59,487 nucleotides of DNA, from positions 2,501 to 61,987 of the forward strand of contig NZ_JXQV01000016.1 in the NCBI RefSeq assembly GCF_000834635.1, read 5' to 3'. The DNA is from Agrobacterium tumefaciens. Its GTDB lineage: Bacteria; Pseudomonadota; Alphaproteobacteria; Rhizobiales; Rhizobiaceae. The notes under the pieces are model-generated. The model had not been told where the DNA came from. It saw only the letters and a program-made list of their open reading frames with translations, and made no database searches. This document shows positions 44,644-54,692 of the stretch, piece after piece (position 1 is the first letter of the stretch; every line of letters begins with the position of its first letter). Position numbers and translations under genes: made by a program.

Positions 44644-45549
44644 ATGAAAAAGATGCTTCTTTCGGCCACCGCCGCACTGACTTTGTGCATCACACCCGCA
44701 CTCGCCCAGGAAAAACTCAAGATTGGAATGACATTCCAGGAATTGAACAATCCTTACTTCGTCTCGATGCAAGAAGCCTTGAAAGAGGCCGCAGCCAGCA
44801 TCGGCGCAGACGTGATCGTGACCGACGCGGCTCATGATGTTGCAAAGCAGGTTTCCGATGTTGAAGACATGCTTCAGCAGAAAATCGATATCCTGCTGTT
44901 GAACCCAACGGATTCCGCCGGCATCGAAGCCGCCGTTCACGCTGCCAAGGCGGCAGGCGTCATCGTGGTTGCCATTGATGCCAACGCCAATGGCCCGGTC
45001 GATACCTTCGTCGGCTCCAAGAACCGCGATGCCGGTTATCTTTCCTGCAAGCATCTGGGCGAAGCCCTCGGCGGCAAGGGTGAAGTTGCCATTCTGGACG
45101 GCATTCCCGTTGTGCCTATCCTGCAGCGCGTCGAGGGTTGCAAGGCAGCTCTTGGTGAATTCAAGGAGATCAAGCTGGTGGACACACAGAATGGTCGGCA
45201 GGACCGCTCCGTTGCACTCGGCGTCGTCGAAAACATGATCCAGTCTCATCCGAATCTGGCTGGCATCTTCTCAGTGAATGATGGCGGGGCAATGGGTGCA
45301 CTCGCTGCCATTCAGGGTTCCGGTCGGGATATCAAGCTGACCTCTGTCGATGGTGCGCCTGAAGCGGTCAAGGCCATTGCCGATGGCACAAACTTCATCG
45401 AGACGACGGCCCAGTTCCCGCGTGATCAGGTTCGCGTTGGCCTTGCCATGGCGCTTGCCCAGAAGTGGGGAGCCGTTGTCGTGCCGAAGGAAGTCCCAAT
45501 CGACGTGCGCGTTGTGGACAGCAAGAACGCCGCTGACTTCAGCTGGTAA
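44644..45549 (+). CDS. Periplasmic sugar-binding protein (RbsB type)
   Basis: The 301-aa product has a signal peptide (MKKMLLSATAALTLCITPAL, cleavage after ALA). IGMTFQELNNPYFVSMQEAL, DILLLNPTDSAGIEAAV and GIFSVNDGGAMGALAAI are typical of ribose/polyol-binding proteins. GGGAGG precedes the ATG. A strong terminator separates it from the ATPase gene. Downstream enzymes suggest a pentitol ligand. Confidence 0.93.
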   Translation: MKKMLLSATAALTLCITPALAQEKLKIGMTFQELNNPYFVSMQEALKEAAASIGADVIVTDAAHDVAKQVSDVEDMLQQKIDILLLNPTDSAGIEAAVHAAKAAGVIVVAIDANANGPVDTFVGSKNRDAGYLSCKHLGEALGGKGEVAILDGIPVVPILQRVEGCKAALGEFKEIKLVDTQNGRQDRSVALGVVENMIQSHPNLAGIFSVNDGGAMGALAAIQGSGRDIKLTSVDGAPEAVKAIADGTNFIETTAQFPRDQVRVGLAMALAQKWGAVVVPKEVPIDVRVVDSKNAADFSW

Positions 45550-45565
45550 ATAGCAGCTAGCCAAG

Positions 45566-45599
45566 CCTGCACCCACAGCCATGTGGGTGCAGGATTTTT
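45566..45599 (+). terminator. Intra-operon terminator after the binding-protein gene
   Basis: CCTGCACCCAC/GTGGGTGCAGG (45566-45576/45583-45593) is followed by ATTTTTC. Partial termination would favour binding protein over ATPase and permease. Confidence 0.9.
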
Positions 45600-45619
45600 C
45601 AACGACCGAGGAGAGCAGA

Positions 45620-47122
45620 ATGCTTGAACTCAAAGGGATCAGAAAAAGCTTTGGCCAGATCGAAGTCCTGCGTGGCGTCGATCTGACAGCGCGCGCAGGA
45701 GAAGTTCACGCACTTCTAGGCGAAAACGGCGCTGGCAAGTCGACGCTGATGAAAATTCTCTGCGGCATCATAAAGCCGACGGACGGCGCGATCCTGATTG
45801 AAGGAAAAGAGCATCAGTTTGCCAATTACGATGAGGCCATCGCGGCTGGAATAGGCATCGTCTTTCAGGAATTCAGCCTGATACCCTATCTCAATGCTGT
45901 CGAAAACATGTTCCTCGCCAGAGAGTTGCGCGGACCAGTCGGCCTTCTGGACAGAAAAGCGATGCGCATTCGCGCAGCCGAAATCATGCGCCAATTGGCA
46001 GTCGATGTGCCTCTTGATGTGCCGGTCCACCGCCTGTCTGTCGCAGAGCAGCAGTTTGTCGAGATTGCCAAGGCACTCTCCCTCAATGCCCGCATTCTGG
46101 TTCTGGATGAACCGACAGCAACGCTGACACCGTCAGAGACCGAACACCTGTTCAATGTGATGCGCACCTTGCGCAGTCAGGGCGTCGCGATCATTTTCAT
46201 CTCGCACCATCTGGAAGAGATCTTTGAAATTTGCGACCGCATCACCGTGCTTCGCGACGGAGAATTCATTGCATCCTGCCTCGTGTCCGATGTGGATAAT
46301 GACCGCCTTGTCGAGATGATGGTGGGGCGACGGATAGAGAATAATTTTCCGCCCAAGACCGGCACGACAAGTAGCGCGCCCATCGTGATCGAAGTGGAAG
46401 AGCTGCAACTCAAGAAGGGCGGCCCGATCTCGCGGTTCTCCTTGAGAAAAGGCGAGATATTGGGCTTTGCCGGTCTTGTTGGCTCGGGGCGGACGGAGAC
46501 TGTGCTCGCCATGCTTGGGGCACATTCTTTCGCACGCCGCAAGCTCAAGATGGATGGCATCGAAAAGCGATTTTCCGGCCCCGATGATGGCCTCGCAAAC
46601 GGCGTGGGCCTGCTGCCGGAGAGCCGCAAGGATGAGGGTCTGATCACCAGCTTTTCCATCCTGCAGAACATTTCGCTCAACAACTACAAGAAGTATCGCA
46701 AGAACCATTGGTTCATCGATCTGAAAAAAGAACGTCGCGATACGCAGGAGGCCATGGATCAGGTCCGCGTCAAGGCCCAAGGCCCAGACGCCCGGGTCGA
46801 TACCTTGTCGGGCGGCAACCAGCAAAAGGTCGTGATTGCACGGTGGCTCAACCACGACATGCGGGTGCTGATCTTCGATGAGCCAACGCGTGGCATCGAT
46901 GTAGGCGCCAAAGCTGAAATCTACGCCCTGATGCGCCAGTTCACCGAACAGGGATACTCGATCATCATGATCTCATCCGAACTGCCCGAAATCATCGGCA
47001 TGTCCGACCGGGTCTGCGTCTTCCGCTCAGGCGGCATCGTGGCGACGGTCGAGGGTGACCTTGTGAATTCCGAAACAATCATGACCCATGCGACCACCGG
47101 GAGAGTTGAACATGTTGCCTGA
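45620..47122 (+). CDS. ABC sugar importer ATPase with two nucleotide domains (RbsA type)
   Basis: The 500-aa protein has two ABC domains. Domain 1 has Walker [17 protein letters not shown], signature [14 protein letters not shown] and Walker [15 protein letters not shown]. Domain 2 has the degenerate Walker [16 protein letters not shown], signature [14 protein letters not shown] and Walker [24 protein letters not shown] precedes the ATG. The permease gene overlaps its end by 11 nt. Confidence 0.95.
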   Translation: MLELKGIRKSFGQIEVLRGVDLTARAGEVHALLGENGAGKSTLMKILCGIIKPTDGAILIEGKEHQFANYDEAIAAGIGIVFQEFSLIPYLNAVENMFLARELRGPVGLLDRKAMRIRAAEIMRQLAVDVPLDVPVHRLSVAEQQFVEIAKALSLNARILVLDEPTATLTPSETEHLFNVMRTLRSQGVAIIFISHHLEEIFEICDRITVLRDGEFIASCLVSDVDNDRLVEMMVGRRIENNFPPKTGTTSSAPIVIEVEELQLKKGGPISRFSLRKGEILGFAGLVGSGRTETVLAMLGAHSFARRKLKMDGIEKRFSGPDDGLANGVGLLPESRKDEGLITSFSILQNISLNNYKKYRKNHWFIDLKKERRDTQEAMDQVRVKAQGPDARVDTLSGGNQQKVVIARWLNHDMRVLIFDEPTRGIDVGAKAEIYALMRQFTEQGYSIIMISSELPEIIGMSDRVCVFRSGGIVATVEGDLVNSETIMTHATTGRVEHVA

Positions 47123-48089
47123 CGCAAACACCGACACAGCAACGAGATCCAACGGCCTGACCCTTGGACGCCTGCTGCAAACGCCTCTCGCTCTGCCCCT
47201 TGTCGGGCTCATCGTTGTCTCCATCATCATGGGGCTGGCGAGCGATAATTTCTTCACCCTGAACAATATCATGAACGTCCTGCGACAGGTGTCCATCGTC
47301 GGCATCCTCGCGGTCGGCATGACCTTTGTGATCCTCACCGGCGGCATCGATCTTTCGGTCGGAGCGGTCATGGCCCTTGTGGGCACGCTGTGTGCGGGCA
47401 TGATGGTAAAAATGGGCATTCCGGCCATCGCGGCACTGGGGATTGGCCTCTCCACCGGCATCGCAATCGGTCTGCTGAATGGCGCGCTCGTCGCCTGGGG
47501 CAAGATGCCCGCCATCATCGTCACACTGGCAACCATGGGCATGGCGCGCGGGCTTGGGCTGATCTATTCGGGCGGCTACCCGATCAGCGGCATTCCGAGC
47601 TGGATTTCATGGTTCGGCGTCGGACGCGCAGGTTTTGTGCCAGTGCCCGTCATCATCATGGTTGTGACATATGCTCTCGCCTGGGTACTTCTCCAGCGCA
47701 CCGCCTTCGGTCGCCATGTCTACGCACTGGGTGGCAACGAAAACGCCGCACGCCTTTCCGGCGTGAAGACGCAGCGGGTGAAACTCGCCGTCTACGGCAT
47801 TGCCGGTTTCACATCGGCGCTTGCAGCCATCATTCTCATCGGTCGATTGATGAGCGGCCAGCCAAATGCCGGTGTGGGTTTTGAGCTGGATGCCATTGCA
47901 GCCGTGGTCCTTGGTGGCACAGCGATTGCAGGCGGACGCGGCCTCATCCTTGGCACTCTGATCGGCGCGATCCTGCTCGGCATTCTCAATAACGGGCTCA
48001 ATCTCATGGGCATCAACCCGTATCTGCAAGATGTGATCAAGGGGGGCATCATCTTGCTGGCCATCTATATCGGGCGCGAATGGCGCTGA
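47112..48089 (+). CDS. ABC sugar importer permease (RbsC type)
   Basis: The 325-aa inner-membrane protein has eight to ten helices. [21 protein letters not shown] is the hallmark, followed by [20 protein letters not shown] and [20 protein letters not shown]. The start lies within the ATPase gene with GGGAGAG upstream. Confidence 0.95.
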   Translation: MLPDANTDTATRSNGLTLGRLLQTPLALPLVGLIVVSIIMGLASDNFFTLNNIMNVLRQVSIVGILAVGMTFVILTGGIDLSVGAVMALVGTLCAGMMVKMGIPAIAALGIGLSTGIAIGLLNGALVAWGKMPAIIVTLATMGMARGLGLIYSGGYPISGIPSWISWFGVGRAGFVPVPVIIMVVTYALAWVLLQRTAFGRHVYALGGNENAARLSGVKTQRVKLAVYGIAGFTSALAAIILIGRLMSGQPNAGVGFELDAIAAVVLGGTAIAGGRGLILGTLIGAILLGILNNGLNLMGINPYLQDVIKGGIILLAIYIGREWR

Positions 48090-48125
48090 AATCATTGAAC
48101 TTTTTCAATAGAATAGGAAAATACC

Positions 48126-48857
48126 ATGTCTCAATCACTGCAAGGCAAGATCGCCGTCATCACCGGAGCGGCATCGGGAATTGGCCTCGCAACCACCGAA
48201 GCATTGCTGGAACAGGGTGCCACCGTTGTGATGGTGGACTGGAATGAAAAAGCTCTGACTGAACTGGCCGCAAAACTGGGCGAAAAAGCCATTCCGCAGG
48301 TCACCAACCTTCTGGATGCCGATAGCTGCAATGCGATGATCCCTGAAATCCTGCAGAAGGTCGACCACATCGACATCCTGTATTGCAATGCCGGGACCTA
48401 TATCGGCGGCGACCTCACGGAAACCAACCCCGAAGCCATCGACAAGATGCTCAACCTCAACGTCAACGCAGTCATGAAAAACGTGCATGCCGTTGTTCCC
48501 CATATGAGTGAGCGCAAAACCGGCGATATCATCGTCACATGCTCCATCGCGGGCCACTATCCAACCTATTGGGAGCCGGTTTACGCAGCATCCAAATGGG
48601 CCGTTACGTGCTTTGTCCAGACAATGCGCCGCCAGATGATCCCGCACGGCGTGCGTGTTGGCCAGGTATCGCCCGGCCCCGTCGTATCAGCGCTTCTGGC
48701 AGATTGGCCGGAAGAAAACCTGCGTAAGGCAAAAGAGGCCGGTGCCTTGATTGACCCGAGCGAAGTTGCCGACGCCATCGTCTACATGCTGACACGCAAA
48801 CGCACCGTCACCATCCGCGACATGCTGGTCTTGCCGACAAGCTTCGACCGCGTTTAA
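48126..48857 (+). CDS. Short-chain dehydrogenase, probably ribitol 2-dehydrogenase
   Basis: The 243-aa SDR has the cofactor loop VITGAASGIGLATTEALLEQ, LYCNAGTYIGGDL, and catalytic residues S in TCSIAGHY and Y-x-x-x-K in YAASKWAV. The sequence style and context (importer, ribulokinase-like gene) resemble ribitol/pentitol 2-dehydrogenases that make D-ribulose. Other pentitols are possible. Confidence 0.88.
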   Translation: MSQSLQGKIAVITGAASGIGLATTEALLEQGATVVMVDWNEKALTELAAKLGEKAIPQVTNLLDADSCNAMIPEILQKVDHIDILYCNAGTYIGGDLTETNPEAIDKMLNLNVNAVMKNVHAVVPHMSERKTGDIIVTCSIAGHYPTYWEPVYAASKWAVTCFVQTMRRQMIPHGVRVGQVSPGPVVSALLADWPEENLRKAKEAGALIDPSEVADAIVYMLTRKRTVTIRDMLVLPTSFDRV

Positions 48858-48883
48858 GACTAAGGGCAGGCAGGAGAAAATAG

Positions 48884-50500
48884 ATGGCTCAGTATCTGAT
48901 CGGCGTTGATGTTGGAACCGGCTCTGCACGAGCGGGTGTCTTTGATACCTCAGGTCAGCTACTGGCCGTCGCAAAGCGGCCCATCTCCATGCATCGCGAA
49001 GATGGTGGCATTGTCGAGCAATGCAGCGGGCAGGTTTGGCATGCAGTCTGTGACGCCGTGCGGGAAAGCGTTGTGCACGCGGGTATCGACCCGGCCCATG
49101 TGGCAGGCATAGGTTTTGACGCGACCTGTTCACTCGTCGTGCGTGGCGCTGGCGAAGAGACCTTGCCCGTGGGTGATCCCACCCACCCTGAACGGGATAT
49201 CATCGTGTGGATGGATCACCGCGCGGTCGAACAGGCTGACCGGATCAACAAACAGGGACATGACGTCCTGAAATATGTTGGGGGTCGTATCTCTCCGGAA
49301 ATGCAGACGCCAAAACTGCTCTGGCTGAAGGAAAACAGGCCGGAAATCTATGCGCGCGCTCAACATTTCTTCGATCTCGCAGATTTTCTGACCTGGAAAG
49401 CCACCGGCGCATTGAATCGTTCCAGTTGCACCGTGACCTGCAAGTGGACCTATCTCGCCCACGAGGCGCGGTGGGACGCTGATTATTTCCGCCAGATCGG
49501 GTTGGGAGATCTGGCGGATCAGAACTTCTCGAGGATCGGCCAAAATGTGGTCGAGCCGGGCACCGCACTGGGAGCCGGGCTGACTGAGTTGGCAGCGCAA
49601 GCCATGGGCTTAGCAGCAGGCACCGCCGTTGCTGCCGGCCTGATCGATGCACATGCCGGTGGTGTCGGCACGGTTGCATCAGGTGGAGACGCACGAAACT
49701 GCCTCGGCTATGTTTTCGGTACGTCATCCTGCACCATGACAACGACGGAAAAACCTGTTTTCGTGCCTGGCGTATGGGGTCCATACTATTCTGCCATGGT
49801 GCCGGGTGCATGGCTGAACGAGGGTGGCCAGTCTGCGGCCGGAGCCGCCATCGACCAGCTCGTGCAGCTGCACCCATCGACCGAGCAGGCAGCGCAGCTT
49901 GCCGCCACCGCCGGAAAATCACTGCCGCAATGGCTTGCGGACCGGGCGCTGGAGCACGCTTCGACATCAGCAAAAGCGGCTCGCCTTGCCGATCATCTTC
50001 ATGTCGTCCCTGAATTTCTGGGCAATCGTGCGCCCTTCGCAGATCCCCATGCCCGCGCCGTCATCATGGGACACGGAATGGAAACCGGCCCGGAATCGCT
50101 TATTGCGCTTTATATCGCCGGAATATGCAGCCTGGGATACGGGCTGAGGCAGATCATCGAAACACAGGCGACGCATGGCGCGCCGATATCAACCATCAGC
50201 GTCAGCGGCGGTGCAGGCTCTCACCCGCTCACGCGTCAATTGCTGGCAGATACCACCGGCTACCCTGTCGAAATCACGGAATGCGAAGAGCCGGTTCTGC
50301 TGGGTTCTGCCATCCTCGCATCTGTCGCGGCAGGGCTTTACGACGATCTTCAAACCGCCATGCCCGCAATGTCGCGTGTGGCGATGCGCTGCGATCCGGA
50401 TCAGACAGTCGCAGCTTTGCATGACACACGTTACGCGGCCTTCATGTCGCTCCAGACAGTGGCACGCCAGATCCGCCATTCCATGGACGAAATAGCCTAA
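48884..50500 (+). CDS. FGGY-family pentulose kinase (D-ribulokinase-like)
   Basis: The 538-aa kinase has the N-terminal phosphate loop IGVDVGTGSARAGVFD, substrate region VWMDHRAVEQADRIN, and second-domain ATP site TISVSGGAGSHPLTRQLLAD. It should phosphorylate the ketopentose made by the upstream dehydrogenase, delivering ribulose 5-phosphate to the pentose phosphate pathway. GGAG precedes the ATG. Confidence 0.92.
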   Translation: MAQYLIGVDVGTGSARAGVFDTSGQLLAVAKRPISMHREDGGIVEQCSGQVWHAVCDAVRESVVHAGIDPAHVAGIGFDATCSLVVRGAGEETLPVGDPTHPERDIIVWMDHRAVEQADRINKQGHDVLKYVGGRISPEMQTPKLLWLKENRPEIYARAQHFFDLADFLTWKATGALNRSSCTVTCKWTYLAHEARWDADYFRQIGLGDLADQNFSRIGQNVVEPGTALGAGLTELAAQAMGLAAGTAVAAGLIDAHAGGVGTVASGGDARNCLGYVFGTSSCTMTTTEKPVFVPGVWGPYYSAMVPGAWLNEGGQSAAGAAIDQLVQLHPSTEQAAQLAATAGKSLPQWLADRALEHASTSAKAARLADHLHVVPEFLGNRAPFADPHARAVIMGHGMETGPESLIALYIAGICSLGYGLRQIIETQATHGAPISTISVSGGAGSHPLTRQLLADTTGYPVEITECEEPVLLGSAILASVAAGLYDDLQTAMPAMSRVAMRCDPDQTVAALHDTRYAAFMSLQTVARQIRHSMDEIA

Positions 50501-50560
50501 CCGCAAAGGCTGCATTTCGCATCACCATCACCGGCTCCACGCCAGATATATGAGGCTATC

Positions 50561-51286
50561 ATGCAATTCTCAGGAAAATCCGTCATCATCACTGGCGCGG
50601 GTAAAGGCATCGGGCGCGCCTGCGCGCTTTTGATGGCTGAGCGCGGCGCAGAGGTTGTGGCGCTCAGCCGCACCCAATCCGATCTCGACGCGTTGCGAGC
50701 AGAGATCGGCGGGCGCTCCATCCGCGTGGATCTTGCAGATGCTGCCAGCGCACGTTCGGCCATGCGGGAGGCCGGAACCTGTGACTACCTGATCAACAGT
50801 GCCGGAACGAACGTTCTCGAAAGCGTGCTGGATATGACAGAAGATGGCTATGAGGCGGTCCTCGCCATCAATCTACGCGCAGCACTCATTACATCGCAGG
50901 AATTCGCACGCGCACGCATCGCCGCCGGTGGTGGTGGCGCCATCGTCAACATCACCTCCATTGCAGGGCATCGCGGTTTTCAGGATCATCTCTGCTACGC
51001 AGCCTCAAAGGCCGGACTTGAGGGCGCAACGCGAGTTCTTGCCAAGGAACTCGGCCCTCACGGCATCAGGGTCAATGCCATCGCACCGACGATCACTCTG
51101 ACGGAACTGGCCGCAGCAGCATGGAGCAATGCTGAAAAAAGCGCACCCATGATGGTTCGCCACCCTCTCAACCGCTTTGCTGAGGCCGAGGAAGTGGCGC
51201 AAAGCATCGCCCTGCTTTTGTCGGATGACAGTAAAATGATCTCAGGCGCTGTGTTGCCTGTGGATGGCGGCTTTCTGGCGGTCTAA
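50561..51286 (+). CDS. Short-chain dehydrogenase (L-xylulose reductase/arabinitol dehydrogenase-like)
   Basis: The 241-aa SDR has VIITGAGKGIGRACALLMAE, LINSAGTNVLES, ITSIAGHRG and the catalytic pair in CYAASKAGLEGATRV; the C-terminus is GAVLPVDGGFLAV. It resembles carbonyl/xylulose reductases that interconvert pentitols and ketopentoses. As the last gene of the operon it could broaden the range to D-arabinitol or xylitol. It starts 60 nt after the kinase. Confidence 0.88.
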   Translation: MQFSGKSVIITGAGKGIGRACALLMAERGAEVVALSRTQSDLDALRAEIGGRSIRVDLADAASARSAMREAGTCDYLINSAGTNVLESVLDMTEDGYEAVLAINLRAALITSQEFARARIAAGGGGAIVNITSIAGHRGFQDHLCYAASKAGLEGATRVLAKELGPHGIRVNAIAPTITLTELAAAAWSNAEKSAPMMVRHPLNRFAEAEEVAQSIALLLSDDSKMISGAVLPVDGGFLAV

Positions 51287-51401
51287 CCACCTTGATGTGG
51301 TGTAGTGGGACAGCGGAAGGGACGGTTTTCGGGGAACAGATCAGGCCACCAGTTGTTAGCGAAGGGAATCCATTTCCCGCAAGCAACAGATTGGACGTAT
51401 C

Positions 51402-52265
51402 ATGGCCGACACAAATTACCCAACACCGCCCTACGCTGACCAGAAGCAGGAGCCACCCGGCACAACCGCGCAAATGAGCCCGAAGCCCGATCACGGTGAA
51501 GAGTCGTATCGTGGTAACGGGCTCCTCGCAGGCAAGGTCGCGTTGATCACAGGCGCGGACTCAGGGATCGGCAAAGCCGTTGCTATTGCATTTGCCCGCG
51601 AAGGCGCAAACGTTCTGGTTTCTTATCTTAATGAGCACGAGGACGCCGAAGATACAGCCAAGTGGATTGAAGAAGCTGGCCGCAAGGCAATCCTCGTTCC
51701 TGGCGACATAAAGACTGAAGCACACTGCAAATCACTGGTCGCCGAAGCCGTCGAAAAGCTCGGTGCCATCGATATTCTTGTCAACAATGCAGCCTTCCAG
51801 CGCACTTATGCCTCGATTGAAGATATCAGCGCCGAAGAATGGGATGAGACATACCGCACCAATATCTATGCTCCCTTTTTCCTCGCGAAGGCAGCCGTGC
51901 CCTTGATGAGAGCAGGCAGCGCGATCATTAACACAACGTCGATCCAGTCGCGTCAGCCATCCCCTAATCTACTCGCCTATGCCTCCACGAAAGGTGCAAT
52001 CTCTAATTTTACCGCTGGTCTCGCGGCTATGGTTGCAGATAAGGGTATTCGCGTGAACGCAGTGGCTCCGGGACCGATCTGGACGCCGCTCATCCCATCC
52101 ACCATGCCGGCGGAAAAAACGGCAAAATTTGGCGCAAACACGCTGATGGAGCGGGCGGGGCAACCGGCTGAACTTGCTGGCGCCTATGTTCTGCTGGCAT
52201 CCAATCTGGGTAGCTACATGACCGGGGCTGTCATTCCGGTAACTGGCGGCGAGATCATGATCTAA
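51402..52265 (+). CDS. Stress-type SDR oxidoreductase (YghA/YhdF-like)
   Basis: The 287-aa protein has a ~40-residue polar N-terminal extension (YPTPPYADQKQEPPGTTAQM) ahead of the SDR core (LITGADSGIGKAVAIAFARE, LVNNAAFQR, NTTSIQSRQPSPNL, YASTKGAI), and ends GAVIPVTGGEIMI. The extension is typical of the general-stress SDR group. The substrate is unknown. It is separated from the pentitol operon by about 115 nt and is probably an independent gene. Confidence 0.9.
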   Translation: MADTNYPTPPYADQKQEPPGTTAQMSPKPDHGEESYRGNGLLAGKVALITGADSGIGKAVAIAFAREGANVLVSYLNEHEDAEDTAKWIEEAGRKAILVPGDIKTEAHCKSLVAEAVEKLGAIDILVNNAAFQRTYASIEDISAEEWDETYRTNIYAPFFLAKAAVPLMRAGSAIINTTSIQSRQPSPNLLAYASTKGAISNFTAGLAAMVADKGIRVNAVAPGPIWTPLIPSTMPAEKTAKFGANTLMERAGQPAELAGAYVLLASNLGSYMTGAVIPVTGGEIMI

Positions 52266-52657
52266 CGGGAGAACAATGAGCTTTTGTTGGTCTGTCAGAA
52301 ATCTGGCAGCGACGCAAAGTACTTGTTATATTGAGGATTTAGGAAGTCTAGATCGAATTTTTCACCTGCAGACTTGCCTCGATATCTCTGACTGAGCCTG
52401 ACAAAAATACGCCTGCCCTCTGGTGGGCGGGCGTATTGCCTAAACTGGCGAACGATCCTACAAGGGTTAAAGCCGCTTCGCTAATGTAATAGGATTTTCT
52501 CAGCTTCGAGATTACGAGTAATCGTCACCGTGATCAGCTTTGATTATTGCATGTCCGCGACTTGGCCGCCTCGCAATTTACCCCCGCTCTACGTTGATAA
52601 AAGCGTGTACCGAAAACAAATCATTATACTTCAAAAGCCGCCATTTCGGAAATCAGT
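52266..52657. other. Intergenic region between convergent genes
   Basis: About 390 nt without a credible gene. It contains one strong hairpin (listed separately) and otherwise shows only short unsupported frames. Confidence 0.45.
52402..52436 (-). terminator. Hairpin terminator facing the sulfoquinovosidase gene
   Basis: AATACGCC-T-GCCC pairs with GGGC-G-GGCGTATT (52406-52418/52424-52436). On the minus strand it is followed by TTTTTGT, so it can end the leftward operon about 220 nt beyond smoI. Confidence 0.7.
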
Positions 52658-54649
52658 TCAGATGCTACGAAGTCCCTTAAACAGCTGCTCGTCCCTGCAA
52701 CCCTCCCGATAAAATACCGGCGGGCTTCCTAGTGGTGCTGAGATCTGCACCTCTGCGCCACCCTCAAAGCATTCACCGGTCCAGACATGCACCCACCGGT
52801 CAGCCTGCGGCAAATAAATGGAACGAGCGTCTTTAGAGGCCTCCCAAACCGGGGCAACAAGCATGTCGGCGCCATAGAGATACGCGTCCTGAATCGTATA
52901 GGTCCGCCGATCGTTCTGATAGTGCAGGAAGAGGGGCCGCTGGACGGGTAATCCTCGATCAACAGCCTGCGCTGACAAAGACTTCAGGTAGGGCGCGAGA
53001 TGTCGATAGACCCGGGTCATGCGGGCAAAATGCGACAGGACTTCAGCGTTCTGGTCGATCTGAATATTCTCACGCGGGCGGTTTCCCTCATGCGTGCGCA
53101 TGACAGGCGTGAACGCCGCCATTTCGGCCCAACGCATCATAAGCTCCGGTGTCCGCACATTCCCGAACAGGCTGGTGTAACCGCCAATATCCGAGTGGTG
53201 ATAGGCATTGCCGAGAAGGCCTGAAGACAGCGCGCCACATATCACCGTGACGAGGCCATCGTGCCGGGAAAAATCCACTGATTGGTCACCGCCCCATAGA
53301 AGCGGGCAATGTTGCTGCACGCCCGTGAACCCTGCCCGCATGAAGAACAGGGCATCGCCCGTCTTGCCGCGCGAGGCAACCGCCTTTGCATTCACCTGCG
53401 CCCACAATGTCGGCCAGGCGTTGTGCATCAGCTTGGCGTCGATACCATTCGATAGCGTGATATCGATCGGCAGATATTCGCCAAAATCCGCCATCCATCC
53501 GGATAGGCCGTAGTCCAGCATGTTCCTGCCAATGATCTCTTCAGCAAACCACTCGGCTGCCGCCTCATTGGTAAAATCAACCACGCCGCAATCAAACTCG
53601 CCGAAGTCAACAAGCGCAGTCTTCCCGGCACTATCAGTGGCGAAGTAACCGGCATCGTCAGCGATTTTGAAGAGCGGACCATCGACGCAAAGATAGGGAT
53701 TGACGTAGCCCAAGAAGCGGATGCCGCTCTTGTCCAATTCAGCGATCTTTTCTTTCAGACCCGGATATCTCGCCTCATTGGCCTGCCAGTCCCAGAACAA
53801 TCTGGCGCCAAAGCTGGTCTGCCGCAGGCCGACCCAGTCTTCGCACCATAGAGCGGACAACTCTACCCCTGCGCTGCGAATTGTCTCAAGACGGGAGAAA
53901 GAATTCGCACCGTCCTTGAGACCGATAATCGCACCATTGTAGACCCAGTCCGGCAGCGGAGGCTGGCGCCCGAAGCGCGATGAGAGAACTTCGACCAATT
54001 CCACGAATGTTGGGGCAGCGAAAAGCTCGAGCCTTTCGGGAATGGCCCAAACCTCGATCTCGTGGAAAGCCTTTTGTCGAAAATCGAAAACGGAATAAGC
54101 CGTTGTCTCAACATGCAGCGCGTACAGCGCAGACGAGACATAGGTCGGCTGCGGATAATTGGTGTTGTAGTAATCGCCGCCAGCCTTGTCTTTGACATTG
54201 GCCTTGAATGTGATTTCGCTTGTCGGGTCGCGCCCCACGCCGGGTTCCGATGTCCATAGCGGAAAACGGCGGCCACGCATGTCGAAATAGGACATCTGCT
54301 CGCCACCGCCCCAGACATGCTCGTCGTCATCGGCTTTGATGCGGACCCAGAGGCGATTGAGCTTAGGATCAGTCGCGTCGAGCTTTATAGTATCTTCGGC
54401 AACGGTCAGAATGAGACGCGGCGGCTGTCCTGCTACGTCGGAGAGCGAAATCCTGTCACCATCGATCTGAGCGTGGGAGAGCGGGCGGCGCTCGATCACA
54501 TAGTCTTCGATCTTGAAATTGCCGCGATACATGTCCATGCGCTCTTGGCCGTAGCCGACAAAGATGGCTGGCGATGCATCACTGTGCTCCAGAATGACCC
54601 GCCCGTTCAGCGAGAGCGTGAAGCCAGTTTGTGTCTGTTCGAGTTTCAT
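52658..54649 (-). CDS. smoI: Sulfoquinovosidase, glycoside hydrolase family 31
   Basis: The ~663-aa cytosolic enzyme hydrolyses sulfoquinovosyl glycerol to sulfoquinovose and glycerol. ATG 54649 has AAGG upstream. The nucleophile is D388 (GWMADFGEYLP) and the acid/base D455 (LWGGDQSVDFSRHDG). The sulfonate-binding set distinguishing YihQ-like enzymes from ordinary alpha-glucosidases is present: R283 and W286 in TSFGARLFWDW, Y491 in SDIGGYTS, with K245 and E270. These positions agree with those I recall for the Agrobacterium enzyme. It is the last gene of the leftward smo transport operon. Confidence 0.95.
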   Translation of the reverse strand: MKLEQTQTGFTLSLNGRVILEHSDASPAIFVGYGQERMDMYRGNFKIEDYVIERRPLSHAQIDGDRISLSDVAGQPPRLILTVAEDTIKLDATDPKLNRLWVRIKADDDEHVWGGGEQMSYFDMRGRRFPLWTSEPGVGRDPTSEITFKANVKDKAGGDYYNTNYPQPTYVSSALYALHVETTAYSVFDFRQKAFHEIEVWAIPERLELFAAPTFVELVEVLSSRFGRQPPLPDWVYNGAIIGLKDGANSFSRLETIRSAGVELSALWCEDWVGLRQTSFGARLFWDWQANEARYPGLKEKIAELDKSGIRFLGYVNPYLCVDGPLFKIADDAGYFATDSAGKTALVDFGEFDCGVVDFTNEAAAEWFAEEIIGRNMLDYGLSGWMADFGEYLPIDITLSNGIDAKLMHNAWPTLWAQVNAKAVASRGKTGDALFFMRAGFTGVQQHCPLLWGGDQSVDFSRHDGLVTVICGALSSGLLGNAYHHSDIGGYTSLFGNVRTPELMMRWAEMAAFTPVMRTHEGNRPRENIQIDQNAEVLSHFARMTRVYRHLAPYLKSLSAQAVDRGLPVQRPLFLHYQNDRRTYTIQDAYLYGADMLVAPVWEASKDARSIYLPQADRWVHVWTGECFEGGAEVQISAPLGSPPVFYREGCRDEQLFKGLRSI

Positions 54650-54692
54650 CGTGATACCTTGAAAATCTTGCGATCCCGCGTTTCTGCCGCGC

